Shown here in pieces: positions 16,690-27,029 of a DNA stretch of 64,000 nucleotides; the stretch's first letter is position 1, and each line of letters opens with the position of its first letter. The translations under genes were made by a program, and so were the position numbers. This stretch comes from Sphingobacteriia bacterium (GTDB taxonomy: Bacteria; Bacteroidota; Bacteroidia; Chitinophagales; Chitinophagaceae), in contig RDZY01000031.1 of assembly GCA_004294135.1 (NCBI GenBank), forward strand, positions 1 through 64,000, given 5' to 3'. A model generated the notes under the pieces. That model had not been told where the DNA came from and did not search any database. It was given only the letters and a program-made list of their open reading frames with translations.

Positions 16690-18237
16690 TTATTCAGTAA
16701 ACAATAAATGCATTGGCTTATGAATACTTTTTTTAACTTCAACCCTTATATTTCGAGTAGAAGCATTAAGCATAAAATTATTTACTTCTTCTATAATATC
16801 CTTGTCTATGAAATCGGCTCGAGTGGCATCAATTAACACAAAACAATCATCTGGCAATGCTTCTAAATGCTGCTTGATGATGGGCTTATTTAAAAAAGAA
16901 ACATCTTTCCTAAGTCGAATCAAGTAATTATTCTGGTCGTGGGCAACTAAAATAGCTGATTGGAAATTACTTCTTACCAAATAAAATAAGCTAACTACTA
17001 TTCCAATCATTATACCAATCAATAAATCAGTTAATAAGATAGCAATTATTGTTGCGCTAAACGGAATAAACTGATCCCATCCTTTTTGATAAAATTCTTT
17101 AAACAATGAAAACTTAGCCAATTTATACCCTGTAAAAATCAATACTGCAGCCAATGCACTCAAGGGAATTTTATTGATAAGAAAAGGAATAAACATTACA
17201 GAAAGCAGTAAGAAAATCCCGTGAAGTATAGCAGATAATTTAGTCTTGCCCCCTGCACTTACATTGGCCGAACTCCTTACAACGACTGATGTTACTGGAA
17301 TTCCACCCAATAATCCAGATACTATATTGCCAATTCCTTGGGCTTTTAATTCTTGATTGGTTGGGGTGATTCTTTTTAGTGGATCAATTTTATCTACCGC
17401 TTCTATACCCAGCAATGTTTCCAAACTGGCTACAACAGCAAGGGTGAATGCAGAAGTCCATACAATAGGATTGGTGATGAACTTAAAATCAGGAAATGTG
17501 AAGAAGGAAAAAAAGTCAATCAACCGATCTGAAATTGGCAATGAAACCAAGTGCTTATTTTCTAATGAAAAATCAGGCAGAAAGTTTATGAAATAATAAT
17601 TAACCAGCACTGCCACCAGTACAACTACTAGAGGGCCTGGTATGGCAGATAAGATTTTTCGGGATTGAACTATTTTCGTCTGCCATATTATCAATAACAA
17701 TAAAGAAGCAACCCCTATAATAGCAGCAGATGGAGTGATGAATCGAAGTGCTTTTAAAATTTCAGTAAAAGTATTCTCATCATCACCTTGAGAAAAAGAT
17801 TCATCTCCCTCAAAATCGGTATCATATCCTACCAAGTGGGGCAATTGTTTCAATATTAAAATCAGCCCTATGGCAGCAAGCATGCCTTTAATAACGGAAT
17901 TTGGTACATAGTGGCCAATAATACCCGCTTTTAAATAACCAAAAACAAGCTGTATCAATCCCGCAATTACCACTGCCAACAAAAACGCTTCGTACACTTG
18001 TAATTTGGTGATTGAAGCAGCAACAATAACTGTTAAACCTGCTGCAGGACCACTTACACTTAGTTGGGAGCCACTCAATATTCCTACTACAATACCACCA
18101 ACTATACCCGCAATAATACCAGCGAACAATGGAGCTCCAGATCCCAATGCTATTCCCAAACAAAGTGGTAAAGCAACGAGTAATACTACTATGGAAGCTG
18201 AAACATCAGCACTGAGATTACTAAAATATTTTTTCAT
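16690..18237 (-). CDS. SulP-family anion transporter, probable bicarbonate importer
   Basis: A 515-residue transporter. The membrane domain has about twelve to fourteen segments with the SulP signature ([12 protein letters not shown] and [15 protein letters not shown]). A short C-terminal STAS-like domain (about residues 420-510, with [18 protein letters not shown]) follows. SulP members carry sulfate, bicarbonate or other anions. The BicA subgroup is bicarbonate-specific, and the adjacent carbonic anhydrase together with the convergent sbtA points to bicarbonate here. It starts five bases after fabG, so fabG, this gene and the anhydrase gene may share a transcript. Confidence 0.9.
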   Translation of the reverse strand: MKKYFSNLSADVSASIVVLLVALPLCLGIALGSGAPLFAGIIAGIVGGIVVGILSGSQLSVSGPAAGLTVIVAASITKLQVYEAFLLAVVIAGLIQLVFGYLKAGIIGHYVPNSVIKGMLAAIGLILILKQLPHLVGYDTDFEGDESFSQGDDENTFTEILKALRFITPSAAIIGVASLLLLIIWQTKIVQSRKILSAIPGPLVVVLVAVLVNYYFINFLPDFSLENKHLVSLPISDRLIDFFSFFTFPDFKFITNPIVWTSAFTLAVVASLETLLGIEAVDKIDPLKRITPTNQELKAQGIGNIVSGLLGGIPVTSVVVRSSANVSAGGKTKLSAILHGIFLLLSVMFIPFLINKIPLSALAAVLIFTGYKLAKFSLFKEFYQKGWDQFIPFSATIIAILLTDLLIGIMIGIVVSLFYLVRSNFQSAILVAHDQNNYLIRLRKDVSFLNKPIIKQHLEALPDDCFVLIDATRADFIDKDIIEEVNNFMLNASTRNIRVEVKKSIHKPMHLLFTE

Positions 18238-18242
18238 TTATA

Positions 18243-18998
18243 TTATATATTCAACCCGCCACAGGCACTAAGCACTTGTCCCGTTATATATGAACTTAGA
18301 TCACTTGCTAGAAATAAGGTAGTATTGGCAATTTCTTCTGTCTTACCAAATCTGCCCAATGGAATTTTCTGCAAAAATTGCGCCGCACCTTCTCCATCCT
18401 TCAAATAATGCGTCATATCTGTGTCAATAAATCCAGGTGCTATGGCATTGCAACGAATATTTCTCGAACCCAATTCAGCGGCAATAGATTTGGTGAAACC
18501 AATAATACCAGCTTTACTAGCTGCATAACTACTTTGTCCTGCATTGCCGCGAATACCAACAATAGAACTCATATTAATAATGCTGCCCTGCTTGGCTTTC
18601 ATCATGGGACGAATGACTTGCTTAGTCATATTGAAAATACTTTTTAAATTAATGTCTATCATATCATCCCATTGTTGTTCGGTCATTCTTAACAAGAGGT
18701 TATCTTTAGAAATGCCCGCATTATTTACGCAGATATCAATTACCCCAAACTCTTTAATAGTATCATTCACCAGTGTTTCACATTCTGCAAAAACACCTGC
18801 ATTGGTTTTTACTGCTTTGGCCTTAACACCCATTGCTTCCATTTCACTTACCAAAGCTGCTGCTTTATCACCACTACCTTCGCTTATATAAGTTAGTATA
18901 ATATTACTTCCGTGTTCTGCTAGTTTTAAAGCAATGGCAGCACCTATTCCTCGCGCTGCGCCGGTAACAATAGAAACTTTTCCTTCCAACAATTTCAT
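18243..18998 (-). CDS. fabG: 3-oxoacyl-ACP reductase
   Basis: A 251-residue short-chain dehydrogenase with the NADPH motif TGAARGIG (about 11-18), NNAG, the catalytic Ser (NMSSIVG) and the YAASK Tyr-Lys pair. Best match by eye is FabG, which reduces 3-oxoacyl-ACP in fatty acid elongation. The ATG at 18998 is chosen over an in-frame TTG two codons earlier. It is followed five bases later by the SulP gene, an unusual partner. Confidence 0.85.
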   Translation of the reverse strand: MKLLEGKVSIVTGAARGIGAAIALKLAEHGSNIILTYISEGSGDKAAALVSEMEAMGVKAKAVKTNAGVFAECETLVNDTIKEFGVIDICVNNAGISKDNLLLRMTEQQWDDMIDINLKSIFNMTKQVIRPMMKAKQGSIINMSSIVGIRGNAGQSSYAASKAGIIGFTKSIAAELGSRNIRCNAIAPGFIDTDMTHYLKDGEGAAQFLQKIPLGRFGKTEEIANTTLFLASDLSSYITGQVLSACGGLNI

Positions 18999-19077
18999 AA
19001 TCAATTTATTTAGTTCAGATGAGCTACAAATAAAAGAAATTTAATACATAGAGTGGCATAAAATTGACAACCAATTT

Positions 19078-20589
19078 CTACTTATTCAGTAAAAGTTTAA
19101 TTTCTTCTAGGTATTTTCTTTCATTACTCAGTCTTGGCACTTTATGCTGGCCGCCTAGTTTTCCTTTTTGTTTTAGCCAAGCACTGAATATTCCTTTTTC
19201 AATAGCATGAACTACAGGCAGCCCAAGTGCAATATCTTTATATCTCTTTGCTTCGTAATCACTGTTCAGCAATTTAAGTGCACAATCCAGCTCATAAGCA
19301 AACTGATTGATGCATGCAGGGCTAGTTTCAAATTCAATCAACCACTCATGCGCTCCGCTGTTGTTTTCTCCAAAATAAATAGGTGCTGCCGTATAATCAT
19401 TTACTTGCAAGCCAATTTTTTCAGCTGCAATAGCAATTGCCCGATCTGCATTATCGGCAATTAATTCTTCCCCAAATGCATTGATATACTGTTTCAATCG
19501 ACCAGTTACTTTTATCCTAAACGGGTGTGTAGTGGTAAACTGAATGGTATCACCAATCAGATACCGCCATAATCCACCATTGGTACTAATCACCAAAGCA
19601 TAGTTTTCACCAATAACCACATCTTTTAATCCAATTGTTTGAGGATTTACTTTACCATATTCGCCTACAGGCATAAATTCATAAAATATACCATTCTCTA
19701 CAAATAGCAACATGCCATCATCATCTGGATTTGCCTGTGCAGCAAAAAAGCCTTCGCTGGCATTGTACATTTCTAAGTAGCTGCATCCTGCTCCAATTAA
19801 TTTTTTAAACTGTTCGCGATAGGGAGTAAAAGAAACCCCACCATGAATATAGAGTTCAAGGTTGGGCCATACTTCTCTTAAAGTTGTTTTACCAGTTATC
19901 TCCAGTATGCGTTTAATAAGAATCAGGGTCCAGGTAGGAACGCCAGAAATAGAAGTAACATCTTCCTGTATGGTATGTTTTGCCAGCATTTCAATTTTTT
20001 GTTCCCACGCATCCATAAGTGCAATGGAGAGTTCTGGTGTTCTAATCCAATTGGCCCAAATGGGTGTATTTTGCAAGAGTACGGCACTTAAATCGCCGAA
20101 TTGCATATCATCATTAAGTTGACTAATCTGGTGGCTTCCACCAATCACCAAGCCTTTACCCGTAAGTAAGTCGCTTTCATTGCGATTGTTATAATACATG
20201 GTAAGCACGTCTTTCGCACTTTGAAAGTGGCAATCTTCTAGGCTCTCTTGGGTAATGGGAATGAATTTACTTTTATCGTTGGTAGTACCGCTGCTTTTGG
20301 CAAACCAGTTAACGGGTGTGTTCCAAAGTATATTCTCTTCGCCTTGCATAATCCGGTCGATATAAGGCTTCAGTTGATCATATTCATGAATGGGTATACG
20401 TTCTTTAAACTCACGAATACTAAATAATTTATTAAGCCCATATTTTCTGCCAAATTCTGTGTATTGGCCATGGGTTACCAAGTCTTGTAACACTTCACGT
20501 TGCGCATCAATGGGGTTTTGAATCCACTGCTCAATGCGCCAATGGCGCATTCGAGCTAGTCTTGATATGGCGGGACTGAGTAATTTCAT
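19078..20589 (-). CDS. GH3 (auxin-responsive) family acyl-adenylate enzyme
   Basis: A 503-residue protein of the GH3 superfamily, part of the ANL adenylating fold that links carboxylic acids to amines or thiols. Visible landmarks are the nucleotide loop SSGTTNDKSKFIP (about 95-107), the EMYNASEGFF motif and the Tyr-Arg-Asp region WRYLIGDTIQF. The start at 20589 (MKLLSPAIS) replaces a longer frame whose extra 15 residues are not conserved in character. Bacterial substrates are unknown. It lies downstream of lptB on the same strand, a neighbourhood common in Bacteroidota. Confidence 0.88.
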   Translation of the reverse strand: MKLLSPAISRLARMRHWRIEQWIQNPIDAQREVLQDLVTHGQYTEFGRKYGLNKLFSIREFKERIPIHEYDQLKPYIDRIMQGEENILWNTPVNWFAKSSGTTNDKSKFIPITQESLEDCHFQSAKDVLTMYYNNRNESDLLTGKGLVIGGSHQISQLNDDMQFGDLSAVLLQNTPIWANWIRTPELSIALMDAWEQKIEMLAKHTIQEDVTSISGVPTWTLILIKRILEITGKTTLREVWPNLELYIHGGVSFTPYREQFKKLIGAGCSYLEMYNASEGFFAAQANPDDDGMLLFVENGIFYEFMPVGEYGKVNPQTIGLKDVVIGENYALVISTNGGLWRYLIGDTIQFTTTHPFRIKVTGRLKQYINAFGEELIADNADRAIAIAAEKIGLQVNDYTAAPIYFGENNSGAHEWLIEFETSPACINQFAYELDCALKLLNSDYEAKRYKDIALGLPVVHAIEKGIFSAWLKQKGKLGGQHKVPRLSNERKYLEEIKLLLNK

Positions 20590-20664
20590 AATAAGGTATA
20601 CAGCAAAATACAGATTCTGAACGATACTAAGCAATATACCTTATTCAACATTGGGTTGAATTAT

Positions 20665-21438
20665 TTAAATAGAGGGGTTGTCTCTTGCCATATCAATAAT
20701 CCAGTCTTTGCGTTTCAGTTCGAAATTAGTACCCAAATACAAACGACGTACTTGTTCATCATCTGCCAGTTCTTCTGCTGTTCCATGTTTAAAGATTTTA
20801 CCTTCAATTAATAAATAAGCCCTATCGCAAATAGAGAGGGTTTCATTCACATTGTGATCGGTAATAAGGATGCCAATATTCTTGTATTTTAACTTAGCAA
20901 CTACTCCTTGTATATCTTCTACGGCAATTGGATCAACTCCAGCAAACGGTTCATCGAGTAGTATAAATTTAGGATCAACCGAAAGAGCCCGAGCAATTTC
21001 GGTTCTTCTTCTTTCTCCGCCACTGAGGCTGTCTCCATTGTTGTGCCGAACATGGTGTAGGTTGAATTCATCCAATAAGGATTCTAGTTTATGGGCGCGC
21101 TCTGCTTTGGTAAGTTTGGTCATTTCAAGAATGGCCATAATATTGTCTTCTACTGTAAGCTTACGAAATACACTGGCTTCTTGTGGCAGGTAACCAATAC
21201 CCATTTGCGCCCGCTTGTACATGGGCAGCTTGGTAATATCTTCATCATTTAAAAAAACCGAGCCAATATCTGGCTTAATCAACCCTACCACCATATAAAA
21301 GCTGGTCGTTTTTCCCGCACCGTTGGGGCCAAGTAAACCCACAATTTCACCTTGTTCTACGGAAACAGATACATTATTTACAACGGTTCTGCCTTTATAA
21401 CTTTTTACAAGGTCTTTGGTATGTATGGTAAGGTTCAC
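20665..21438 (-). CDS. lptB: Lipopolysaccharide export ATPase
   Basis: A 257-residue ABC ATPase with Walker [11 protein letters not shown]-loop YLPQEASVF, signature [15 protein letters not shown], Walker [14 protein letters not shown] and H-loop LITDHNV. The Q-loop and [14 protein letters not shown] are hallmarks of LptB, which powers LPS extraction by LptFG. No ATG exists near the N-terminus. The longest frame opens with TTG at 21474, but a GTG at 21438 gives the usual LptB beginning ([14 protein letters not shown]), so GTG is chosen. lptA/C/F/G are not adjacent, as is usual in this phylum. Confidence 0.93.
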   Translation of the reverse strand: MNLTIHTKDLVKSYKGRTVVNNVSVSVEQGEIVGLLGPNGAGKTTSFYMVVGLIKPDIGSVFLNDEDITKLPMYKRAQMGIGYLPQEASVFRKLTVEDNIMAILEMTKLTKAERAHKLESLLDEFNLHHVRHNNGDSLSGGERRRTEIARALSVDPKFILLDEPFAGVDPIAVEDIQGVVAKLKYKNIGILITDHNVNETLSICDRAYLLIEGKIFKHGTAEELADDEQVRRLYLGTNFELKRKDWIIDMARDNPSI

Positions 21439-21600
21439 AGTAGATACTTTGCACAAAAGTAAAGGGAAACCCAATACTTACGCAACTGTGTTTTTAATGC
21501 AGACAAGTATTTAACGAAGCATTCCCAACTTGTTTTTACCAGTCCACACACGAAAGCCCACAATTATTTAAAAAGAAAATAGTGCCACTTAGGCTATGAC

Positions 21601-22347
21601 TTACTCTAATTGAGACTTAATGGATACAAGCTTTATCATTCCTATTTTATTAAAAAGTTTGATAAATGGATAAACAGGATCTAATTCCCACCATTTGGCG
21701 GCAAAATTTGGCCTTGCACCAGCATGGTGGTGATTGTTCTGGAACAATTCACCAAGCATTAGAAAATCAATGATAAGTGTGTTTCTAGATTGGTCTTTTT
21801 CATCAGGAAAATTTCGGTAACCATATTTATGTCCCGCCCAGTTTACTACTGCACCTTGTATAGGACCAATCAGGAAATGTATTGGAAGTAACAAATACAT
21901 CCACCATTGCGTGGCAAATACTATATAAAATGCAATGTATAAAGCTGCAAAACCTAGTCTAGAAAACCAACTATCTGCTATCTTATCAATTTTAGGGTAG
22001 ACTGGAAAGTTCTTATCAAACTTCTTTTCAAATTCAAATGTGCCATTAAGAACACCATTGTACACTTTTCTAGTATACATCATCATGGTAAATGCCTCTT
22101 TAAAAAAATGGGGCGTATGTGGGTCTTTCTCGGTATCACTATAGGCGTGGTGCATTCTGTGAAGAATAGCATAAGCCCTAGCATTGAGGTAAGAAGTACC
22201 TTGGGTAACCCAAGAATATATATACCAAAATTTTTCCCAGAATTTATTCATAGTAAACATCTTATGCGCTGCATAACGATGCAAATAAAATGTTTGTCCA
22301 AAAAGCGAGAGATACCAATGCGACACTAAAAAGATGAGAATAATCAT
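21601..22347 (-). CDS. Membrane fatty acid desaturase
   Basis: A 248-residue di-iron desaturase with the three histidine boxes HRYAAH (about 23-28), HRMHH (about 65-69) and NNHHH (near residue 205), and four hydrophobic segments. It belongs to the acyl-CoA/acyl-lipid desaturase group and should insert a double bond, probably delta-9, into membrane acyl chains. Electrons would come from a partner that is not encoded here. It has its own upstream region and is divergent from the RND operon. Confidence 0.9.
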   Translation of the reverse strand: MIILIFLVSHWYLSLFGQTFYLHRYAAHKMFTMNKFWEKFWYIYSWVTQGTSYLNARAYAILHRMHHAYSDTEKDPHTPHFFKEAFTMMMYTRKVYNGVLNGTFEFEKKFDKNFPVYPKIDKIADSWFSRLGFAALYIAFYIVFATQWWMYLLLPIHFLIGPIQGAVVNWAGHKYGYRNFPDEKDQSRNTLIIDFLMLGELFQNNHHHAGARPNFAAKWWELDPVYPFIKLFNKIGMIKLVSIKSQLE

Positions 22348-22660
22348 TCGGAAACTGCTTGTTTTAAGATATAGAATTTAAGAACTGCAAATATTGCGCT
22401 TTATATTTAATAATTATTTTTTTACGAATATAAAAAAACAGCTATGCTTGTTAATATTAACTTAATACCCAAAAAATCTATTCAATATATAAGAAACACA
22501 AATCCAATTCTAAAATAACTGTGTTTGATTAAATTTTTAACAGATTAATTGATGCATATTACTTGAAATAACAAAAATTATAGATAAAGGTTTTAAATCA
22601 CTGAGCTTAAAAAAAGCTTAAAATAACTATATTTGCAATTCAAGGTTTAATTCTTCAATA
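22348..22660. other. Divergent intergenic region, desaturase / RND operon
   Basis: A 313-base, very AT-rich stretch. I see no gene or RNA in it. It contains a small AGCTT/AAGCT inverted repeat near 22604-22618 and the -7 box at 22628-22635 that is annotated separately. Confidence 0.6.
22628..22635 (+). promoter_or_regulatory. Candidate -7 box for the RND efflux operon
   Basis: TATATTTG matches TAnnTTTG and lies 25 bases before the adaptor gene start. No TTTG is found 19 bases upstream, and the small inverted repeat just upstream may bind a regulator. Confidence 0.45.
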
Positions 22661-23815
22661 ATGATCAATCTGAAATCAATGAGCAAGTGGCTTTTTAGTA
22701 TATATACTTTTGGAGTTATTGGTATATGCTTGTCCTGCAAAAACGAAAAAACGAAAGTAGAATCAGTCATTTATCCTGAACTGCCAGTTGTTATTGTGGA
22801 TCAAAAAGATACCCTATTACAAAACGACTATGTATCTGATATTCAAGCTGTTAAAAATGTAGAGATCCGGGGAAGGGTACAAGGATTTCTTGATCGGATT
22901 TTTGTGGACGAGGGACATGAGGTTAAAAAGGGACAGCCAATGTTCCAGATCAACGATATTGAATATAAAACCGAATTGGCCAAAGCAAAAGCCAATGTTT
23001 CTAATGCTGTAGCCGAAGCAAAAGCGGCTGAGCTTGAAGTGAATAGAACTCGACTATTGGTTGAAAAAAACATCATTTCTAAAACTGAAGTTGAACTGGC
23101 TTCCGTTAAACTAACAGCCGCCAAAGCAAAAGTAGATGAAGCAATATCGGTGCAACAGGGAGCCGAAACCAAGCTCTCTTATACCTTTATTAGGGCTCCA
23201 TTTGATGGTGTCATTGATCGGATTCCCCTTAAAATCGGCAGTCTTATTGACGCAGGTGCTTTGCTCACTACCATTTCTGATGTACACAATGTGTTTGCCT
23301 ATTTCCATATTTCTGAGAACGAATACCTACAATTTAAAAAATCATTGTCAAAAGGTATCCAACAAAATAAAGTCATTAATCTGATTCTTGCTGATGGCTC
23401 ACCTTACCCTTATTCAGGAAAAATTGAAACAATTGATGGTGAATTTAACGATAATACAGGTGCAATTGCTTTTCGCGCAAGATTCCCGAATCCAAATAAA
23501 TTACTCAAACATGGTGCTTCCGGTAAAGTAAGGTTAATAAGCGAAGTTGATAATGCCATTATTATTCCGCAAAAATCTGCTTTTGAAATCCAAGATAAAA
23601 ATTATGTATTCGTTGTAGGAAAAGACAATATTGTTAAAATGCGTGCTTTCAAAACCAGTAGAAGGGTTGCACAATATTATATAATTGAAGATGGCCTTAT
23701 GCCTGGTGAACATATCGTTTTTGAGGGAATGCAAAATGTTCGTCAAGGTGCAAAAATCAGCCCAAAGTTGATGAATATTGACAGTTTGATGCAACTAAAT
23801 ACCAACCTCAATTAA
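22661..23815 (+). CDS. RND efflux periplasmic adaptor lipoprotein
   Basis: A 384-residue adaptor of the AcrA/MexA type. An N-terminal hydrophobic segment ends in a lipobox-like ICLSC, and lipoyl halves are GFLDRIFVDEGHEVKKGQ and FIRAPFDGVIDRI. Between them lies a coiled-coil hairpin rich in Ala, Lys and Glu (about residues 105-165), and a beta-barrel follows. It is the first of three genes (adaptor, pump, channel). The following pump gene begins 33 bases after its stop. Substrate cannot be read from sequence. Confidence 0.92.
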   Translation: MINLKSMSKWLFSIYTFGVIGICLSCKNEKTKVESVIYPELPVVIVDQKDTLLQNDYVSDIQAVKNVEIRGRVQGFLDRIFVDEGHEVKKGQPMFQINDIEYKTELAKAKANVSNAVAEAKAAELEVNRTRLLVEKNIISKTEVELASVKLTAAKAKVDEAISVQQGAETKLSYTFIRAPFDGVIDRIPLKIGSLIDAGALLTTISDVHNVFAYFHISENEYLQFKKSLSKGIQQNKVINLILADGSPYPYSGKIETIDGEFNDNTGAIAFRARFPNPNKLLKHGASGKVRLISEVDNAIIIPQKSAFEIQDKNYVFVVGKDNIVKMRAFKTSRRVAQYYIIEDGLMPGEHIVFEGMQNVRQGAKISPKLMNIDSLMQLNTNLN

Positions 23816-23848
23816 TCCATTGTCGCTTTACAGATTCAACCATTTACC

Positions 23849-26800
23849 ATGCTGGAAACCTTTATAAAAAGACCGGTACTTTCGCTGGTCATCTCAATCA
23901 TCATTACACTCCTTGGTGTACTGGCTTTGTTCACCTTACCCATTACACAGTTTCCCGATATTGTTCCGCCGTCTGTTACTGTAACCGCCAAATACACAGG
24001 AGCAAATGCAGAAGTATGTGCAAAAGCGGTTGCCACTCCACTAGAAAGAGCCATCAATGGAGTCCCTGGAATGACTTATATGTCTTCAGTTTCTAGTAAT
24101 AACGGAATAACCCTTATCACTATTTCTTTTAAGGTGGGAATTGATCCAGATGTTGCTGCTGTGAATGTACAGAACCGGGTTACAACTGTACTTGACGAAT
24201 TACCAGAAGAAGTAATTAAAGCAGGCGTTACCACAGAGAAAGACGTTAATAGTATGTTGCTTTACCTCAATATAATGAGTGAGGATACCGCCGCAGATGA
24301 ACAATTTATTTACAATTTTGCCGATATTAATATTCTCCAAGAACTGAAGAGAATTGATGGAGTTGGTTTTGCAGAAATTATGGGCCAGAAAGAATACTCA
24401 ATGCGGGTGTGGCTTAAACCAGACAGAATGCTGGCTTATAATATTTCTGCTCAGGACGTTATTAACGCATTGCGAAACCAGAACGTAGAAGCAGCTCCTG
24501 GGAAAACGGGTGAAAGTTCTGGCAAAAGCCCGCAAGCACTTCAATATATCTTACGCTATACTGGTAAATTTTTTGAGCCATCACAGTATAAAAACGTGGT
24601 GATAAGGGCAGAAAATAATGGTTCTATCCTATACCTCAAAGACGTTGCAGATGTTGAATTCGGTGCAATGACTTATAGTATGATTTCGAAAACAGATGGC
24701 AAACCATCTGCTTCCATCATGCTCAAACAAAGACCAGGATCCAATGCCAAAGAAGTAATTGAAAAAGTAAAAAGCAGGATGGCAGAGCTTAAAGAAAGTT
24801 CATTCCCTCCAGATATGAAATATAATTTTGCCTACGATGTTTCTAGGTTTCTAGATGCTTCCATTAGCGAAGTAATAAAAACCTTAATTGAAGCATTTAT
24901 TCTTGTATTCATTATTGTATTTATTTTTCTGCAAGATTTTCGATCCACGCTTATTCCTGCACTTGCCGTTCCAGTGGCGTTGATTGGAACACTCGCTTTT
25001 ATGCAGGTTATGGGGTTTTCTATTAATTTACTCACTTTATTTGCTCTTGTATTAGCAATTGGTATTGTTGTAGACGATGCTATTGTTGTAGTAGAAGCAG
25101 TTCATTTAAAAATGGAGGAGCAACATCTATCTCCCTTAAATGCAACACTAAGCGCCATAAAGGAAATTGCTGGTGCAATTGTTGCCATTACCCTTGTAAT
25201 GTCTGCTGTATTTATTCCTGCTGCTTTTCTTTCTGGTCCAGCAGGGGTTTTTTACAGGCAATTTTCTCTTACACTGGCTGTATCGATTGTTATATCTGGA
25301 ATTAATGCACTTACTCTTACACCTGCCTTATGTGCTATCTTAATTAAGGAAAATCACCACCCTAAAAAGAAAAATATATTGGGTAGATTTTTTAACGCCT
25401 TTAATAAAAAGTACGAAGCCACCGAGCACAAGTATTCAAAATTAGTGGGCTGGATATCAGCCAGAAAAATGGTAACAATTGGGGTAATTGGTTTATTTAT
25501 GATTGGAATTATAGGTATTAATAAAATACTTCCTAGTGGCTTTATTCCTACTGAAGACCAAGGTATTATTTATGTAAATATTTCCACACCGCCAGGTGCT
25601 ACAGTTGAAAGAACGGAGCAGGTACTGGTAAAGTTGGAAAAAATAATTAAAGACCTGCCTGCGGTAGAAAATATTACCACCCTTTCTGGATACAGCCTTA
25701 TCACCGAAGCAGCAGGTGCTTCTTACGGTATGATGATGATTAACTTAAAATCATGGAAAGAAAGAAAAGAAACCGTAAAAGAAATAATTCCTATTTTACA
25801 GCAAAAGTGTAAAATAATTACCGATGCATCCATTGAATTTATGCCACCGCCTACCGTTCCTGGTTTTGGCAATACCAGCGGGTTCGAATTAAGAATCATT
25901 GATAAAACAGGTTCAGGGAATTTACAACAAACAGCACGAGTAACCAATCAACTGATTCAAGATATTAAGTCGGCAGGTGTAGTTGGTGCTGCATATACCG
26001 GCTTTGATCCGAGCTTTCCACAATACATGATTCATATTGATTATGATATGGCTGCAAAAAAAGGAGTATCGGTTGATAATGCAATGACCGACCTCCAAAC
26101 CCTCATCGGTAGCTATTATGCAACCAATTTTATTCGCTTCGGACAAATGTATAAAGTGATGGTTCAGGCTTATCCTAATTTTAGGGCAAAACCCAACGAC
26201 TTACTCAATCTCTATGTAAAAAATAATCGAGGTGAAATGGTGTCCTATGCTACTTTTATTAAACTTGAAAGGGTTTATGGACCTGAACAACTTACCCGTT
26301 ACAATATGTATAATTCTGCCATGGTAAATGGAGACGCGGCAACCGGATTCAGCAGTGGCGAAGCCATACAATCCGTAGAAAAAATAGCCAAAGAAAAACT
26401 GCCTCGTGGGTTCAGCTATGAATGGTCGGGTATTACCCGCGATCAAATTGCCTCTGGAAATCAAGCCAGTATCATTTTTATTATTTGTCTCCTTTTTGTG
26501 TACCTAATTCTTTCAGCACAATACGAAAGCTTTATCATGCCTCTTGCGGTAATTTTATCCCTGCCGACTGGAATATTTGGAGCTTTTTTCGCGTTGAAAA
26601 TATTGGGACTAGAAAATAATATTTATGCACAAGTTGCTTTGGTTATGTTGATTGGACTACTTGGTAAAAACGCAATTTTAATTGTTGAATTTGCCATGCT
26701 TCGCAGAAGCCAAGGCTTCTCCATTATGGAATCTGCCAAGGAAGGTGCTGTGTCTCGTTTAAGACCCATTCTAATGACTTCATTTGCATTTATTGCGGGG

Positions 26801-27022
26801 CTTATTCCTCTCTGTATTGCATCCGGTGCAGGCGCAATTGGAAATCGATCTATCGGTACTGCGTCCGCAGGTGGTATGTTCTTTGGAACCATTTTTGGCG
26901 TGATTTTAATTCCAGGCCTTTATGTAATTTTTGCCCATCTCGCTGAACTAACAAAAAGAAAAAAAAATAATTCATCCGTTCCTGTAATCATTGACCATCC
27001 GGAACAATCTAGTGACAGATAG
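23849..27022 (+). CDS. RND multidrug efflux pump (AcrB/MexB type)
   Basis: A 1057-residue inner-membrane proton antiporter of the HAE-1 class. TM4 carries the proton-relay Asp pair (AIGIVVDDAIVVVEA) and TM10 the matching Lys (LLGKNAILIVEFA). The N-terminus MLETFIKRPVLSLVISIIITLLG and the G-Q-x-G-x-x-IYVN region are typical. All twelve membrane segments and both large periplasmic loops are present and full-length. With the adaptor and the TolC-type channel it forms a complete tripartite exporter, probably for hydrophobic drugs or envelope lipids. Confidence 0.95.
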   Translation: MLETFIKRPVLSLVISIIITLLGVLALFTLPITQFPDIVPPSVTVTAKYTGANAEVCAKAVATPLERAINGVPGMTYMSSVSSNNGITLITISFKVGIDPDVAAVNVQNRVTTVLDELPEEVIKAGVTTEKDVNSMLLYLNIMSEDTAADEQFIYNFADINILQELKRIDGVGFAEIMGQKEYSMRVWLKPDRMLAYNISAQDVINALRNQNVEAAPGKTGESSGKSPQALQYILRYTGKFFEPSQYKNVVIRAENNGSILYLKDVADVEFGAMTYSMISKTDGKPSASIMLKQRPGSNAKEVIEKVKSRMAELKESSFPPDMKYNFAYDVSRFLDASISEVIKTLIEAFILVFIIVFIFLQDFRSTLIPALAVPVALIGTLAFMQVMGFSINLLTLFALVLAIGIVVDDAIVVVEAVHLKMEEQHLSPLNATLSAIKEIAGAIVAITLVMSAVFIPAAFLSGPAGVFYRQFSLTLAVSIVISGINALTLTPALCAILIKENHHPKKKNILGRFFNAFNKKYEATEHKYSKLVGWISARKMVTIGVIGLFMIGIIGINKILPSGFIPTEDQGIIYVNISTPPGATVERTEQVLVKLEKIIKDLPAVENITTLSGYSLITEAAGASYGMMMINLKSWKERKETVKEIIPILQQKCKIITDASIEFMPPPTVPGFGNTSGFELRIIDKTGSGNLQQTARVTNQLIQDIKSAGVVGAAYTGFDPSFPQYMIHIDYDMAAKKGVSVDNAMTDLQTLIGSYYATNFIRFGQMYKVMVQAYPNFRAKPNDLLNLYVKNNRGEMVSYATFIKLERVYGPEQLTRYNMYNSAMVNGDAATGFSSGEAIQSVEKIAKEKLPRGFSYEWSGITRDQIASGNQASIIFIICLLFVYLILSAQYESFIMPLAVILSLPTGIFGAFFALKILGLENNIYAQVALVMLIGLLGKNAILIVEFAMLRRSQGFSIMESAKEGAVSRLRPILMTSFAFIAGLIPLCIASGAGAIGNRSIGTASAGGMFFGTIFGVILIPGLYVIFAHLAELTKRKKNNSSVPVIIDHPEQSSDR

Positions 27023-27029
27023 CCTCTTT

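Noticed and set aside
21439..21474. Longer lptB frame starting with TTG at 21474
   Set aside because: It adds a non-conserved tail before the normal LptB beginning; the GTG at 21438 gives the expected start.
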